Below, one piece after another: positions 1 to 4,915 of a stretch of 5,046 bases of DNA. The stretch's first letter is position 1. Each line of letters begins with the position of its first letter. The translations under genes were made by a program, and so were the position numbers. Under the pieces are notes generated by a model, which made no database searches, had not been told where the DNA came from, and saw only the letters and a program-made list of their open reading frames with translations. The stretch comes from Kiritimatiellales bacterium (GTDB lineage Bacteria; Verrucomicrobiota; Kiritimatiellia; Kiritimatiellales; Tichowtungiaceae), in NCBI GenBank assembly GCA_028692515.1, contig JAQUXG010000145.1, forward strand, positions 1 through 5,046. The letters run 5' to 3'.

Positions 1-56
1 TGCGCTATTGCATCAACTCCGCCGCCTTGAAGTTTGAAGAAGAAGCTGGTAAATGA
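1..56 (+). other. possible 3' tail of an upstream gene
   Basis: The window opens upstream of the FRG gene without a visible start codon and with all three forward frames briefly open. The frame starting at base 3 reads to a TGA at 54-56 and looks the most protein-like (it ends in LKFEEEAGK). The frame starting at base 2 stops at 35-37 and the frame starting at base 1 at 28-30. A preceding gene may end here, which would leave a short gap before the FRG start. The fragment is too short to choose a frame or name a product. Confidence 0.22.
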
Positions 57-68
57 CTTCAATGATAG

Positions 69-73
69 AGGAG
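69..73 (+). promoter_or_regulatory. Shine-Dalgarno AGGAG deciding the FRG gene start
   Basis: AGGAG lies 5 bases before ATG 79. The frame is open back to a TTG at 34, but that codon has no comparable site ahead of it. The extra 15 residues from the TTG are polar and precede the region resembling the family. The ATG at 79 is therefore preferred. Confidence 0.75.
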
Positions 74-78
74 AGCGT

Positions 79-909
79 ATGTCGAATATTGGCTGTCTTT
101 CTGATTATATAAGCGAGGTTTCGAGAATATGTTCGCAATGGCCGCATCTCAGTCAGGCCACAGTACATTCCTGGTTTCGAGGTCAATCAGATGCTTGCTG
201 GGGACTTGTTCCGGGATTATATCGCGGACATATGCGTGCCGATCTGGAGCGGGAAATTCTGAGAGACTTCCGCCTTCGCGCAACGGCTTATATCAACCTA
301 CTCCCGTCGCACGATCTGGAGCTTCTTTTCATTATGCAGCACTATGGATTGCCTACCCGGTTGCTTGATTGGACCGAGAGCCATTTGTTTGCCCTGTACT
401 TTGCTGTCAGAAATATTGAAGCATCCCATGATGCCGCGGTATGGGTGCTGGATCCGTGGTCGTTAAATGAAGCCGTTATTCAGCAAAAAAGCGTACCGAC
501 GGTGCATCATCCGGATTTATCAGAATATGTACTCGATTCTGATCCTGAACAGTTCGAACGGCAGGTAAAAGCAAAAGCTCCTGTTGCTGTCAGACCGCCG
601 CACGGAACTGAACGGATTGTTGCTCAGCGCGGGATGTTTACGCTTCATGGATATGATCCGGAGGATCTGGACACGTTTGTTAAACAGACAGCCCTCACAA
701 AAAAGAAGCAAATCGGGCTGGAAAAAATCAGCATAGATGGATCAAAAAAAACAACTCTGATGAAAGAACTTTATATGGCCGGGATATCTCATTCCACGGT
801 GTTTCCCGAGATTGAAGGACTTGCTAAAGAAATAGGATTCAGATACTCGCGGGAGTATATGTCTCAGGCTGTCAATGATGCTCCGTATGACCGCCGGAAC
901 CCACTGTAG
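79..909 (+). CDS. FRG domain-containing protein
   Basis: This 276-residue protein has the hallmarks of the FRG family (named after a conserved Phe-Arg-Gly). These are SWFRGQSDACWGLVPGLYR at residues 31-49, MQHYGLPTRLLDWTESHLFA at 86-105, the RIVAQRGMFTLHG stretch at 179-191, and a C-terminal GISHSTVFPEIEGLAKEI block at 235-252. All expected blocks are present in order, so the domain fills almost the whole chain and appears intact. No signal peptide or membrane segment is seen, so it is probably cytoplasmic. The biochemical activity of the family is not settled. FRG proteins often occur in accessory or defence-type neighbourhoods, sometimes with Fic/DOC or toxin-antitoxin genes, which suits the downstream cassette. 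Base composition is more AT-rich than in glyS. The gene converges on the prolyl isomerase gene with a 3-base gap. The family call is firm; the function is unknown. Confidence 0.88.
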   Translation: MSNIGCLSDYISEVSRICSQWPHLSQATVHSWFRGQSDACWGLVPGLYRGHMRADLEREILRDFRLRATAYINLLPSHDLELLFIMQHYGLPTRLLDWTESHLFALYFAVRNIEASHDAAVWVLDPWSLNEAVIQQKSVPTVHHPDLSEYVLDSDPEQFERQVKAKAPVAVRPPHGTERIVAQRGMFTLHGYDPEDLDTFVKQTALTKKKQIGLEKISIDGSKKTTLMKELYMAGISHSTVFPEIEGLAKEIGFRYSREYMSQAVNDAPYDRRNPL

Positions 910-912
910 CTG

Positions 913-1332
913 TTAAGAAACTTCGACGAGTTCGAGCTCAAACGTCAGATCTTTGCCGGCCAGCGGGTGGTTGGCGTCGATGGTGACGGCATCTTCTTTG
1001 ATCTCTTTGACGATCGCGCCTAGCGGGCCTTGAGGGCCCTGCATCTGAAGCGGCATGCCGACGCTCAGTTCCATTTCCGGCGGGAAGCGGTCTTTCGGAA
1101 TATCGCCGATCATTTCTTTGCGCGCTTCGCCGTAAGCTTCAGCGGACGGAATGGTCACAGTCTTTTTTCCGCCGACTTCCATATCGCGCACGGCCGAGTC
1201 AAAGCCGGGGATGACGAGTCCTGCGCCGGTTTCAAATTCGAGCGGATCACGTCCTGCGGACGAATCGAACTGCGTTCCGTCGTTCAGGGTTCCGGTGTAG
1301 TGAATGCGTACTTTCCTGCCGTCCTCAATCAT
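913..1332 (-). CDS. FKBP-type peptidyl-prolyl cis-trans isomerase, SlyD-like
   Basis: This 139-residue protein isomerises Xaa-Pro bonds and probably acts as a cytoplasmic folding helper, as it has no signal peptide. The N-terminal FKBP half contains VRIHYTGTLNDGTQFDSS (residues 8-25), GAGLVIPGFDSAVRDMEVGG (36-55) and PSAEAYGEA (62-70). An insert-in-flap segment follows at about 70-118, and the chain closes with the SlyD/FkpB signature DANHPLAGKDLTFELELVEV (119-138). It lacks the His/Cys-rich metal-binding tail of Escherichia coli SlyD, so it is the short form of the family. The start is supported by AAGGA 6 bases upstream (TCCTT at 1339-1343 on the plus strand). No terminator follows the stop codon: the FRG gene arrives from the other side 3 bases away. 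The more GC-rich composition matches glyS and suggests a core gene. Confidence 0.95.
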   Translation of the reverse strand: MIEDGRKVRIHYTGTLNDGTQFDSSAGRDPLEFETGAGLVIPGFDSAVRDMEVGGKKTVTIPSAEAYGEARKEMIGDIPKDRFPPEMELSVGMPLQMQGPQGPLGAIVKEIKEDAVTIDANHPLAGKDLTFELELVEVS

Positions 1333-1389
1333 GGGCTTTCCTTATTTCTGGTTAAATTGAACAGAAACCCTACAGACTGAGGGGATTTT

Positions 1390-1416
1390 GGCAAAATAAT
1401 TATGGGCAAAATGATT
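1390..1416. repeat. 12-base direct repeat in the divergent intergenic region
   Basis: GGCAAAATAATT (1390-1401) recurs as GGCAAAATGATT (1405-1416), 11 of 12 bases identical, with a 15-base period. It sits between the divergent prolyl isomerase and UPF0175 genes. It could be a paired operator for the XRE or antitoxin protein, or a chance local duplication. The 15-base spacing is not a whole number of helical turns, which weakens the operator idea. Confidence 0.45.
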
Positions 1417-1448
1417 TCGGAACCGGGGTTGACGACAGAGTAGTGTGC

Positions 1449-1477
1449 TTGCATGAGGAGTAGGGCTGGAGTATAAG
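1449..1477 (+). promoter_or_regulatory. candidate sigma-70 promoter of the UPF0175-DUF3368-XRE cassette
   Basis: TTGCAT (1449-1454) and TATAAG (1472-1477) are separated by 17 bases. The -10 matches the consensus at five of six positions and the -35 at three. Transcription would begin about 7 bases after the -10, at 1484-1485, which is exactly the start codon of the UPF0175 gene. An alternative -35, TTGACG at 1429-1434, has no acceptable -10 at normal spacing. Confidence 0.35.
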
Positions 1478-1484
1478 CGGAGCT

Positions 1485-1724
1485 ATGCAGATTTCTTTTC
1501 CAGATGAACTGACCCGAGGGCTTGATCTGACTCCGGAACACGCCCGGATGGACATGGCAATCGGACTTTATGCAGAGCGGCGCATTACGCTGGGTCGCGC
1601 TGCAAAAATAGCCGGAATGGCTCAGGCCGTGTTTCTTCGGAAGCTCGGGGAACTGCGCATTCCCATGCATTATGATCTGTCTGAACTGGAGGCCGATCTG
1701 ATGGTTGTGAGGGAAACTGAGTGA
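1485..1724 (+). CDS. UPF0175 family protein, putative antitoxin
   Basis: This 79-residue protein matches the UPF0175 family. It begins MQISFPDELTRGL and has the central signature LYAERRITLGRAAKIAGMAQ (residues 28-47), followed by FLRKLGELRIPMHYDLSELEADL (50-72). The central part reads like a small helix-turn-helix, consistent with a DNA-binding antitoxin. The family is repeatedly found just ahead of DUF3368 PIN-like genes, as here, so the likely role is to bind and neutralise that protein and possibly to repress the operon. ATG 1485 is the only plausible start because an in-frame TAG lies at 1461-1463. The nearest SD-like sequence, GGAG at 1479-1482, is only 2 bases from the ATG, which is unusually close. 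The stop codon overlaps the next gene's GTG by four bases (GTGA), which indicates translational coupling. Confidence 0.88.
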   Translation: MQISFPDELTRGLDLTPEHARMDMAIGLYAERRITLGRAAKIAGMAQAVFLRKLGELRIPMHYDLSELEADLMVVRETE

Positions 1725-2197
1725 TCGTCGTCAGCGACACGTCGCCGATTACGGCATTGATCACCATCCAGCAGATTGATTTGTTGCGTCAACTCTATAA
1801 CGAAGTGAAGATTCCGTCTGCGGTCGCCAAAGAACTTCTGGCTTATCACACAGAGATTCCTCCATTCATTCAGGTTGTTCCGGTGACCGAAATTCCTCTG
1901 CTGACGGAGCTGAATCGTCAGCTCGACCGGGGTGAAGCAGAAGCGATTGTTTTGGCAAAAGAACTCCATGCCGACCTTTTACTGATCGATGAAGCTTTGG
2001 GTCGTGAAGCCGCCCGGCAGGAGCATCTTCCGGTTATCGGTTTGATGGGCGTGCTGCTCATCGCCAAGAAAAAGGGCCGAATTCCTTCGTTGGCGGGACT
2101 CATCGAACGCCTTGAAACAGAAGCGGGGTTTTACCTTTCACGTCCAGTCAAAGCGCGGGTTCTTAAGGAAGCTGGAGAAAGTAATGAAAAAGAGTAG
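1721..2197 (+). CDS. DUF3368 PIN-like domain protein, putative toxin nuclease
   Basis: This 158-residue protein opens with MIVVSDTSPITAL, the characteristic start of DUF3368/PIN-like proteins. It carries well-placed acidic residues expected of a metal-dependent RNase site: D6, E38 (in AVAKELL), E72/E74 (in RGEAEAIVLAKE, residues 70-81) and D90 (in LLLIDEALGREAA). It closes with LIGLMGVLL-type and GFYLSRPVKARVLKEAGE segments typical of the family, so it looks full length with its catalytic residues present. By analogy with VapC toxins it would cleave RNA when not held by the UPF0175 protein; the target is unknown. It starts at GTG 1721, overlapping the antitoxin stop, with an AGGG element about 7 bases upstream. 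Its 3' end overlaps the XRE gene by 14 bases. Toxicity is inferred from family and context only. Confidence 0.87.
   Translation: MIVVSDTSPITALITIQQIDLLRQLYNEVKIPSAVAKELLAYHTEIPPFIQVVPVTEIPLLTELNRQLDRGEAEAIVLAKELHADLLLIDEALGREAARQEHLPVIGLMGVLLIAKKKGRIPSLAGLIERLETEAGFYLSRPVKARVLKEAGESNEKE
2174..2177 (+). promoter_or_regulatory. Shine-Dalgarno GGAG deciding the XRE gene start
   Basis: GGAG lies 6 bases before ATG 2184, inside the end of the DUF3368 gene. The frame is open further upstream (to 2112), but those codons overlap the conserved DUF3368 C-terminus and would add 24 residues foreign to small XRE proteins. ATG 2184 is therefore chosen. Confidence 0.7.
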
Positions 2198-2456
2198 TAG
2201 ATTTATTCCGGCGGCTCAGCACGCGACATTGACGACGGGCGAAGCGATCCGGATGCTTCGTGAATTGAAAGGCTGGACTCAGGAACAGCTCGCTGAAAAA
2301 TCGGGCCTTCATGCTAAAAATATCAGCTCGCTCGAAAATGACCGGATTGATATCGGCAAAAAACGCGCCGAGCAGTTGGCAAAAGCCTTTGGCGTCCACC
2401 CCGCCATCATCATGTTCCCCGAATACGAATCCGACCTGATCGGTAAAGCGGCATAA
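2184..2456 (+). CDS. XRE-family helix-turn-helix protein, HigA-like
   Basis: This 90-residue protein is dominated by an HTH_3/XRE domain at about residues 18-78. TGEAIRMLRELKGWTQEQLA leads into the recognition segment GLHAKNISSLENDR, followed by GKKRAEQLAKAFGVHPAIIMFPEYE. The final VHPAIIMFP-type ending is common among HigA-like antitoxins that partner RelE/ParE toxins, but no such toxin gene is present in this window. The gene overlaps the DUF3368 gene by 14 bases in another frame and must share its transcript. It probably binds DNA as a dimer and represses the cassette, or serves as a second antitoxin. A HigA-type orphan that lost its own toxin and was joined to this pair is the alternative. 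The XRE assignment is firm; the partner is inferred. Confidence 0.87.
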   Translation: MKKSSRFIPAAQHATLTTGEAIRMLRELKGWTQEQLAEKSGLHAKNISSLENDRIDIGKKRAEQLAKAFGVHPAIIMFPEYESDLIGKAA

Positions 2457-2458
2457 GT

Positions 2459-2490
2459 ATTTTGACAGGATTACAGGATGAACAGGATTT
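2459..2490. repeat. short tandem motif A (ACAGGATT type)
   Basis: Three near-identical units follow the XRE stop codon almost at once: ACAGGATT (2465-2472), ACAGGATG (2473-2480) and, after one base, ACAGGATT (2482-2489), led in by TATTTTG. It is non-coding. I recall similar ACAGGATTAACAGGAT strings scattered between genes in several environmental bacterial groups, but this could not be checked here. The lead-in creates a perfect TTGACA (2462-2467), without a convincing -10 at standard spacing. Confidence 0.7.
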
Positions 2491-2497
2491 AGTTGGC

Positions 2498-2525
2498 CGC
2501 AAAAAAGCGCAGAAAACGCAAAGAG
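2498..2525. repeat. short tandem motif B (CGCAAAGA type)
   Basis: Three related units lie head to tail: CGCAAAAAAG (2498-2507), CGCAGAAAA (2508-2516) and CGCAAAGAG (2517-2525). They resemble degenerate copies of a CGCAAAGA(A) unit with a period of 9-10 bases. The array starts 8 bases after motif A and ends 24 bases before the HEPN-like gene. It differs in sequence from motif A but has the same architecture of about three units. Confidence 0.65.
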
Positions 2526-2549
2526 GCTGGGATATAGGACTTAGTAGTC

Positions 2550-3248
2550 ATGTATATACAAAAGAAAAAATCGATTGAGATGTTGAAAGAGGCGTCAAAT
2601 AGCCTTTTGGATGAAATCTCTAGCCACTCTCGTTTTTTTCAGGAGATTGTTGAAGATGACGATTGGTCTTTTGTCATAAAGACTCATGCTTTGGTCGAAG
2701 CTTGTGTTTCCGGATTGCTCGTTGTAGTTCTCGGGGATCAGAAAATCTCCACTATTATAGAGCGATTACCATTATCCGATACCCAAATGGGCAAGACCGT
2801 AATTGCAAAGCAGTTGGGAATCATGAGTGATGCCCAGTGTAAGTTTATCCGAAAATTTTCAGAGTTACGTAATAGGCTGGTTCATAACGTTGAGAACTTG
2901 TCTTTTTCTTTCGATGCGCATTTCGGAGCATTGGATAACCATCAAAAAAAATCTTGGGTTGATGCAGCTTGCTGGTCTTTATCTCCCGAAGAAAAGGAGT
3001 GTTCTCTTGCCGAGGCAATGCGTGATAATCCTCGTTATGGCTTTATGTGCTCGCTTTTTCACCTAGTGAGTATTCTTGAGGTCAAAAAGACAGAGATTTT
3101 GGCGATGAGGGATGTAGAGGACGTCTCTCGGGATCATACGTCCGAATATATTAAGATGCAGGACGAGATGATTGCGGAACAGGCTGAATTGATCGCTGAG
3201 CAACAAGTTCTTTTGAAAGACCTATTTGACGAGGAATCTGAATCATGA
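2550..3248 (+). CDS. HEPN-like domain protein with C-terminal coiled coil, function unknown
   Basis: This 232-residue protein is not one I can name. Residues 40-62 (SFVIKTHALVEACVSGLLVVVLG) and 79-113, ending KFSELRNRLVHN, follow the layout of HEPN-like helical bundles (MtlR/DUF4145-like). R107 and H112 form the R-x4-H signature that in many HEPN proteins is the RNase centre. Residues 197-227 show heptad spacing of hydrophobics (MIAEQAE, LIAEQQV, LLKDLFD), predicting a short coiled coil for oligomerisation. No signal peptide is seen; the hydrophobic stretch at 52-61 belongs to the helix bundle. ATG 2550 is used with a weak AGGA about 10 bases upstream; ATG 2580 is possible but has no better site. 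The gene is clearly more AT-rich than glyS and is bounded by short repeats, which suggests acquisition. An HEPN RNase, possibly a toxin or defence effector, is an inference; a non-catalytic regulator is the alternative. Confidence 0.72.
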   Translation: MYIQKKKSIEMLKEASNSLLDEISSHSRFFQEIVEDDDWSFVIKTHALVEACVSGLLVVVLGDQKISTIIERLPLSDTQMGKTVIAKQLGIMSDAQCKFIRKFSELRNRLVHNVENLSFSFDAHFGALDNHQKKSWVDAACWSLSPEEKECSLAEAMRDNPRYGFMCSLFHLVSILEVKKTEILAMRDVEDVSRDHTSEYIKMQDEMIAEQAELIAEQQVLLKDLFDEESES

Positions 3249-3287
3249 CTGGGTAACCGGGGCGGGTCGCCTGATTCGTCATTGATA

Positions 3288-3306
3288 TTTTCCAAGTATT
3301 GGAAAA
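3288..3306. repeat. palindrome TTTTCCAA-GTA-TTGGAAAA
   Basis: Perfect 8-base arms (3288-3295 and 3299-3306) flank a 3-base loop, 39 bases after the HEPN-like stop codon. The arms are A/T-rich at their ends, so as RNA this is a weak hairpin. Its right arm overlaps the T-tract of the glyS terminator read on the minus strand. I recall TTCCAA/TTGGAA palindromes recurring between genes in some PVC genomes. It may be a family repeat, a protein site, or a weak bidirectional terminator aid. Confidence 0.6.
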
Positions 3307-3338
3307 AAGAAAAAGGCGGAGCCGTTTGGCTCCGCCTT
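3303..3338 (-). terminator. rho-independent terminator of glyS
   Basis: On the minus strand a perfect 11-base stem, AAGGCGGAGCC (3338-3328) pairing with GGCTCCGCCTT (3323-3313) around an AAAC loop, is followed at once by TTTCTTTTTT. It lies 24 bases past the glyS stop. On the plus strand the stem is preceded by A's but not followed by a T run, so it should stop mainly minus-strand transcription. It is the strongest structural signal in the window. Confidence 0.92.
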
Positions 3339-3341
3339 CTG

Positions 3342-3365
3342 TGTATTCCGTGTGTTCCGTGGTTA
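3342..3365. repeat. short tandem motif C (TGTGTTCCG type) touching the glyS stop
   Basis: TGTATTCCG (3342-3350), TGTGTTCCG (3351-3359) and the truncated TGGTTA (3360-3365) form a 9-base-period array between the terminator stem and glyS. On the minus strand it reads TAACCACGG followed by AACACACGG and then AATACACA, so its first three bases are the glyS stop codon. I recall CACGGAACACACGGA-type strings as dispersed intergenic repeats in several environmental genomes; this was not checked. Confidence 0.65.
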
Positions 3366-4904
3366 GAATCTAACCCGCTCGGCGATGATGCTTTCAAGTT
3401 CGTCGATGCTGACGCGGATCTGCTGCATGGTGTCGCGGTCGCGCAGGGTGACCGTGTTGTCTTCCAAGGTTTGGAAGTCGATGGTGACGCCGCACGGCGT
3501 GCCGATTTCGTCCTGACGGCGGTAGCGGCGCCCGATGGCTCCGGCGTGGTCGTAGAAACAGTTCCAGCGGTCGTTGAGGCGTTCGAACACTTCGCGCGCT
3601 TTGCCGACCAGTTCTTCTTTGTTTTTGAGCAGCGGGAAGACGGCGACTTTGTACGGCGCGATGCACGGAGCAAAGCGCAGGACGACGCGGGCTTCGTATC
3701 CTTCCGGAGCCTGTTTGGCATCTGGGTCGGCAGTGAGGACTTCGCCTCCGTCTTGACCTTTCGGAATCCATTCTTCGCGATAGGCTTCGCAGAGCAGGGC
3801 GAGGGCGATGCGGTCCACCCCGGCGGACGGCTCGATGACGTGCGGCAGGAATTTTTCTTTGGTTTCTTCGTCGAAGTATTCGAGTGATTTGCCGCTGGCG
3901 TTCTGGTGCTGCGTGAGGTCGAAGTTGCCGCGTGCGGCGATCCCTTCGAGTTCCTGCGTGCCGAAGGGAAAGTCGTAGAGAATGTCGGTGCAGGCGCTGG
4001 CGTAGTGAGCGAGGGCGTCTTTTTCGTGGACGTCGCGGTGCATACGGCCTTCGGGCAGTCCGACTTTGCTGTACCATTTCAAACGTTCGGCAACCCAGTA
4101 TTCGTGCTGTTCAGCATCGGTGCCGGGCTTGATGAAGAATTCGAGCTCCATCTGTTCGAATTCGCGAGAGCGGAAGGTGTAGTTGCGCGGGTTGATTTCG
4201 TTGCGGAAGGCTTTGCCGATCTGCGCGATGCCGAACGGAACTTTCTGGCGCGCGACCGAATGGACGTTGCCGAACTGGGCGAAGATGCCCTGTGCGGTTT
4301 CGGGGCGCAGGTACGCGACGCTGGCGCTGCCTTCGACCGGGCCGACGAAAGTTTTGAACATCAGGTTGAAGGCGCGCGGCTCGGTGAGGGTGCCCGGTTC
4401 GTTGGTGTCGGGGCCGACGAGGCGGTCGTAACTTTCGAACGGAATGTCCATCAGCGGAACGGTTTCATAGTCGGCGGGATTGCCCTTGGCGATCTTTTTG
4501 ACCTTTTTCTCGGCCGGCTCGGAGACTTCTTCCTGGAAGGCAAACATGAGTGCGGCGGCGTCGGTCTTGTGCTTGAGCACAAAAAGCAGGTCGGCGCGGT
4601 AGCGGCCTTTGGTTTCGCGGCAGTCGAGCATCGGGTCTTTAAAGTTGCCGACATGGCCGGAGGCTTCCCAGACTTTGGGGTGCATGATGATGGCGCTGTC
4701 GAGGCCGACGACGTTTTCGCGGCTCTGGACGGTGGCTTTCCACCAGGATTCCTTAATGTTTCGCTTCAGTTCGACGCCGAGCGGGCCGTAGTCCCAGAAG
4801 CCGTTGAGGCCGCCGTAGATTTCCGAGGTTTGGAAAATAAAGCCGCGGCGCTTGCAAAGCGAGGCCAGCGTGTCCATCGAAACATGATAATCATTCGGTT
4901 TCAT
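3363..4904 (-). CDS. glyS: glycine--tRNA ligase, single-chain (alpha2) type
   Basis: This 513-residue cytoplasmic class II synthetase (also called glyQS) charges tRNA-Gly using glycine and ATP, and acts as a homodimer. The N-terminus has GFIFQTSEIYGGLNGFWDYG (residues 21-40) and the motif 1 region GLDSAIIMHPKVWEASGHVG (67-86). Next come PETAQGIFAQF (201-211), motif 2 FRNEINPRNYTFRSREFEQM (233-252), and motif 3 GVDRIALALL (362-371). The anticodon-binding domain (about 408-513) contains IGRRYRRQDEIGTPCG (457-472) and LEDNTVTLRDRD. A lysine-rich insertion with no zinc-binding cysteines sits at about 111-150. The chain is complete and somewhat longer than short Firmicute forms. Of two in-frame ATGs, that at 4904 is chosen because AGGA lies 7 bases upstream; the other (4910) would have only one base of spacing. 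The gene is monocistronic here, with its own terminator and a structured leader. Confidence 0.97.
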   Translation of the reverse strand: MKPNDYHVSMDTLASLCKRRGFIFQTSEIYGGLNGFWDYGPLGVELKRNIKESWWKATVQSRENVVGLDSAIIMHPKVWEASGHVGNFKDPMLDCRETKGRYRADLLFVLKHKTDAAALMFAFQEEVSEPAEKKVKKIAKGNPADYETVPLMDIPFESYDRLVGPDTNEPGTLTEPRAFNLMFKTFVGPVEGSASVAYLRPETAQGIFAQFGNVHSVARQKVPFGIAQIGKAFRNEINPRNYTFRSREFEQMELEFFIKPGTDAEQHEYWVAERLKWYSKVGLPEGRMHRDVHEKDALAHYASACTDILYDFPFGTQELEGIAARGNFDLTQHQNASGKSLEYFDEETKEKFLPHVIEPSAGVDRIALALLCEAYREEWIPKGQDGGEVLTADPDAKQAPEGYEARVVLRFAPCIAPYKVAVFPLLKNKEELVGKAREVFERLNDRWNCFYDHAGAIGRRYRRQDEIGTPCGVTIDFQTLEDNTVTLRDRDTMQQIRVSIDELESIIAERVRF

Positions 4905-4911
4905 AAGCATT

Positions 4912-4915
4912 TCCT
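4912..4915 (-). promoter_or_regulatory. Shine-Dalgarno AGGA deciding the glyS start
   Basis: Read on the minus strand, AGGA ends 7 bases before ATG 4904-4902 but only 1 base before the upstream in-frame ATG 4910-4908. The spacing favours the second ATG, giving a protein that begins MKPNDYHVSMD. The first two bases of this site lie inside one arm of the leader inverted repeat. Confidence 0.7.

Noticed and set aside
1030..1380. 116-codon plus-strand open frame opposite the prolyl isomerase
   Set aside because: It is antisense to a clear FKBP gene, has no convincing SD, and no family resemblance is visible.
2112..2183. N-terminal extension of the XRE protein to an upstream start
   Set aside because: The extension overlaps the conserved end of the DUF3368 gene, has no suitable SD, and adds residues not expected in small XRE proteins.
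2459..2525. CRISPR array
   Set aside because: The units are only 8-10 bases, directly abutting or nearly so, with no spacer-sized unique sequence and no cas genes.
3240..3277. GAATCA/TGATTC inverted repeat after the HEPN-like stop as a plus-strand terminator
   Set aside because: The stem is only 6 bases with a 26-base loop and is not followed by a T run, so it is not convincing as a terminator.
3282..3887. 201-codon plus-strand open frame through the terminator and glyS 3' end
   Set aside because: It would run through the terminator hairpin and motif C and is otherwise antisense to the conserved glyS C-terminus.
3394..4077. 227-codon open frame on the minus strand overlapping glyS in another frame
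   Set aside because: Its translation is arginine- and proline-rich low-complexity sequence produced by reading glyS out of frame; the glyS frame itself carries all the class II motifs.
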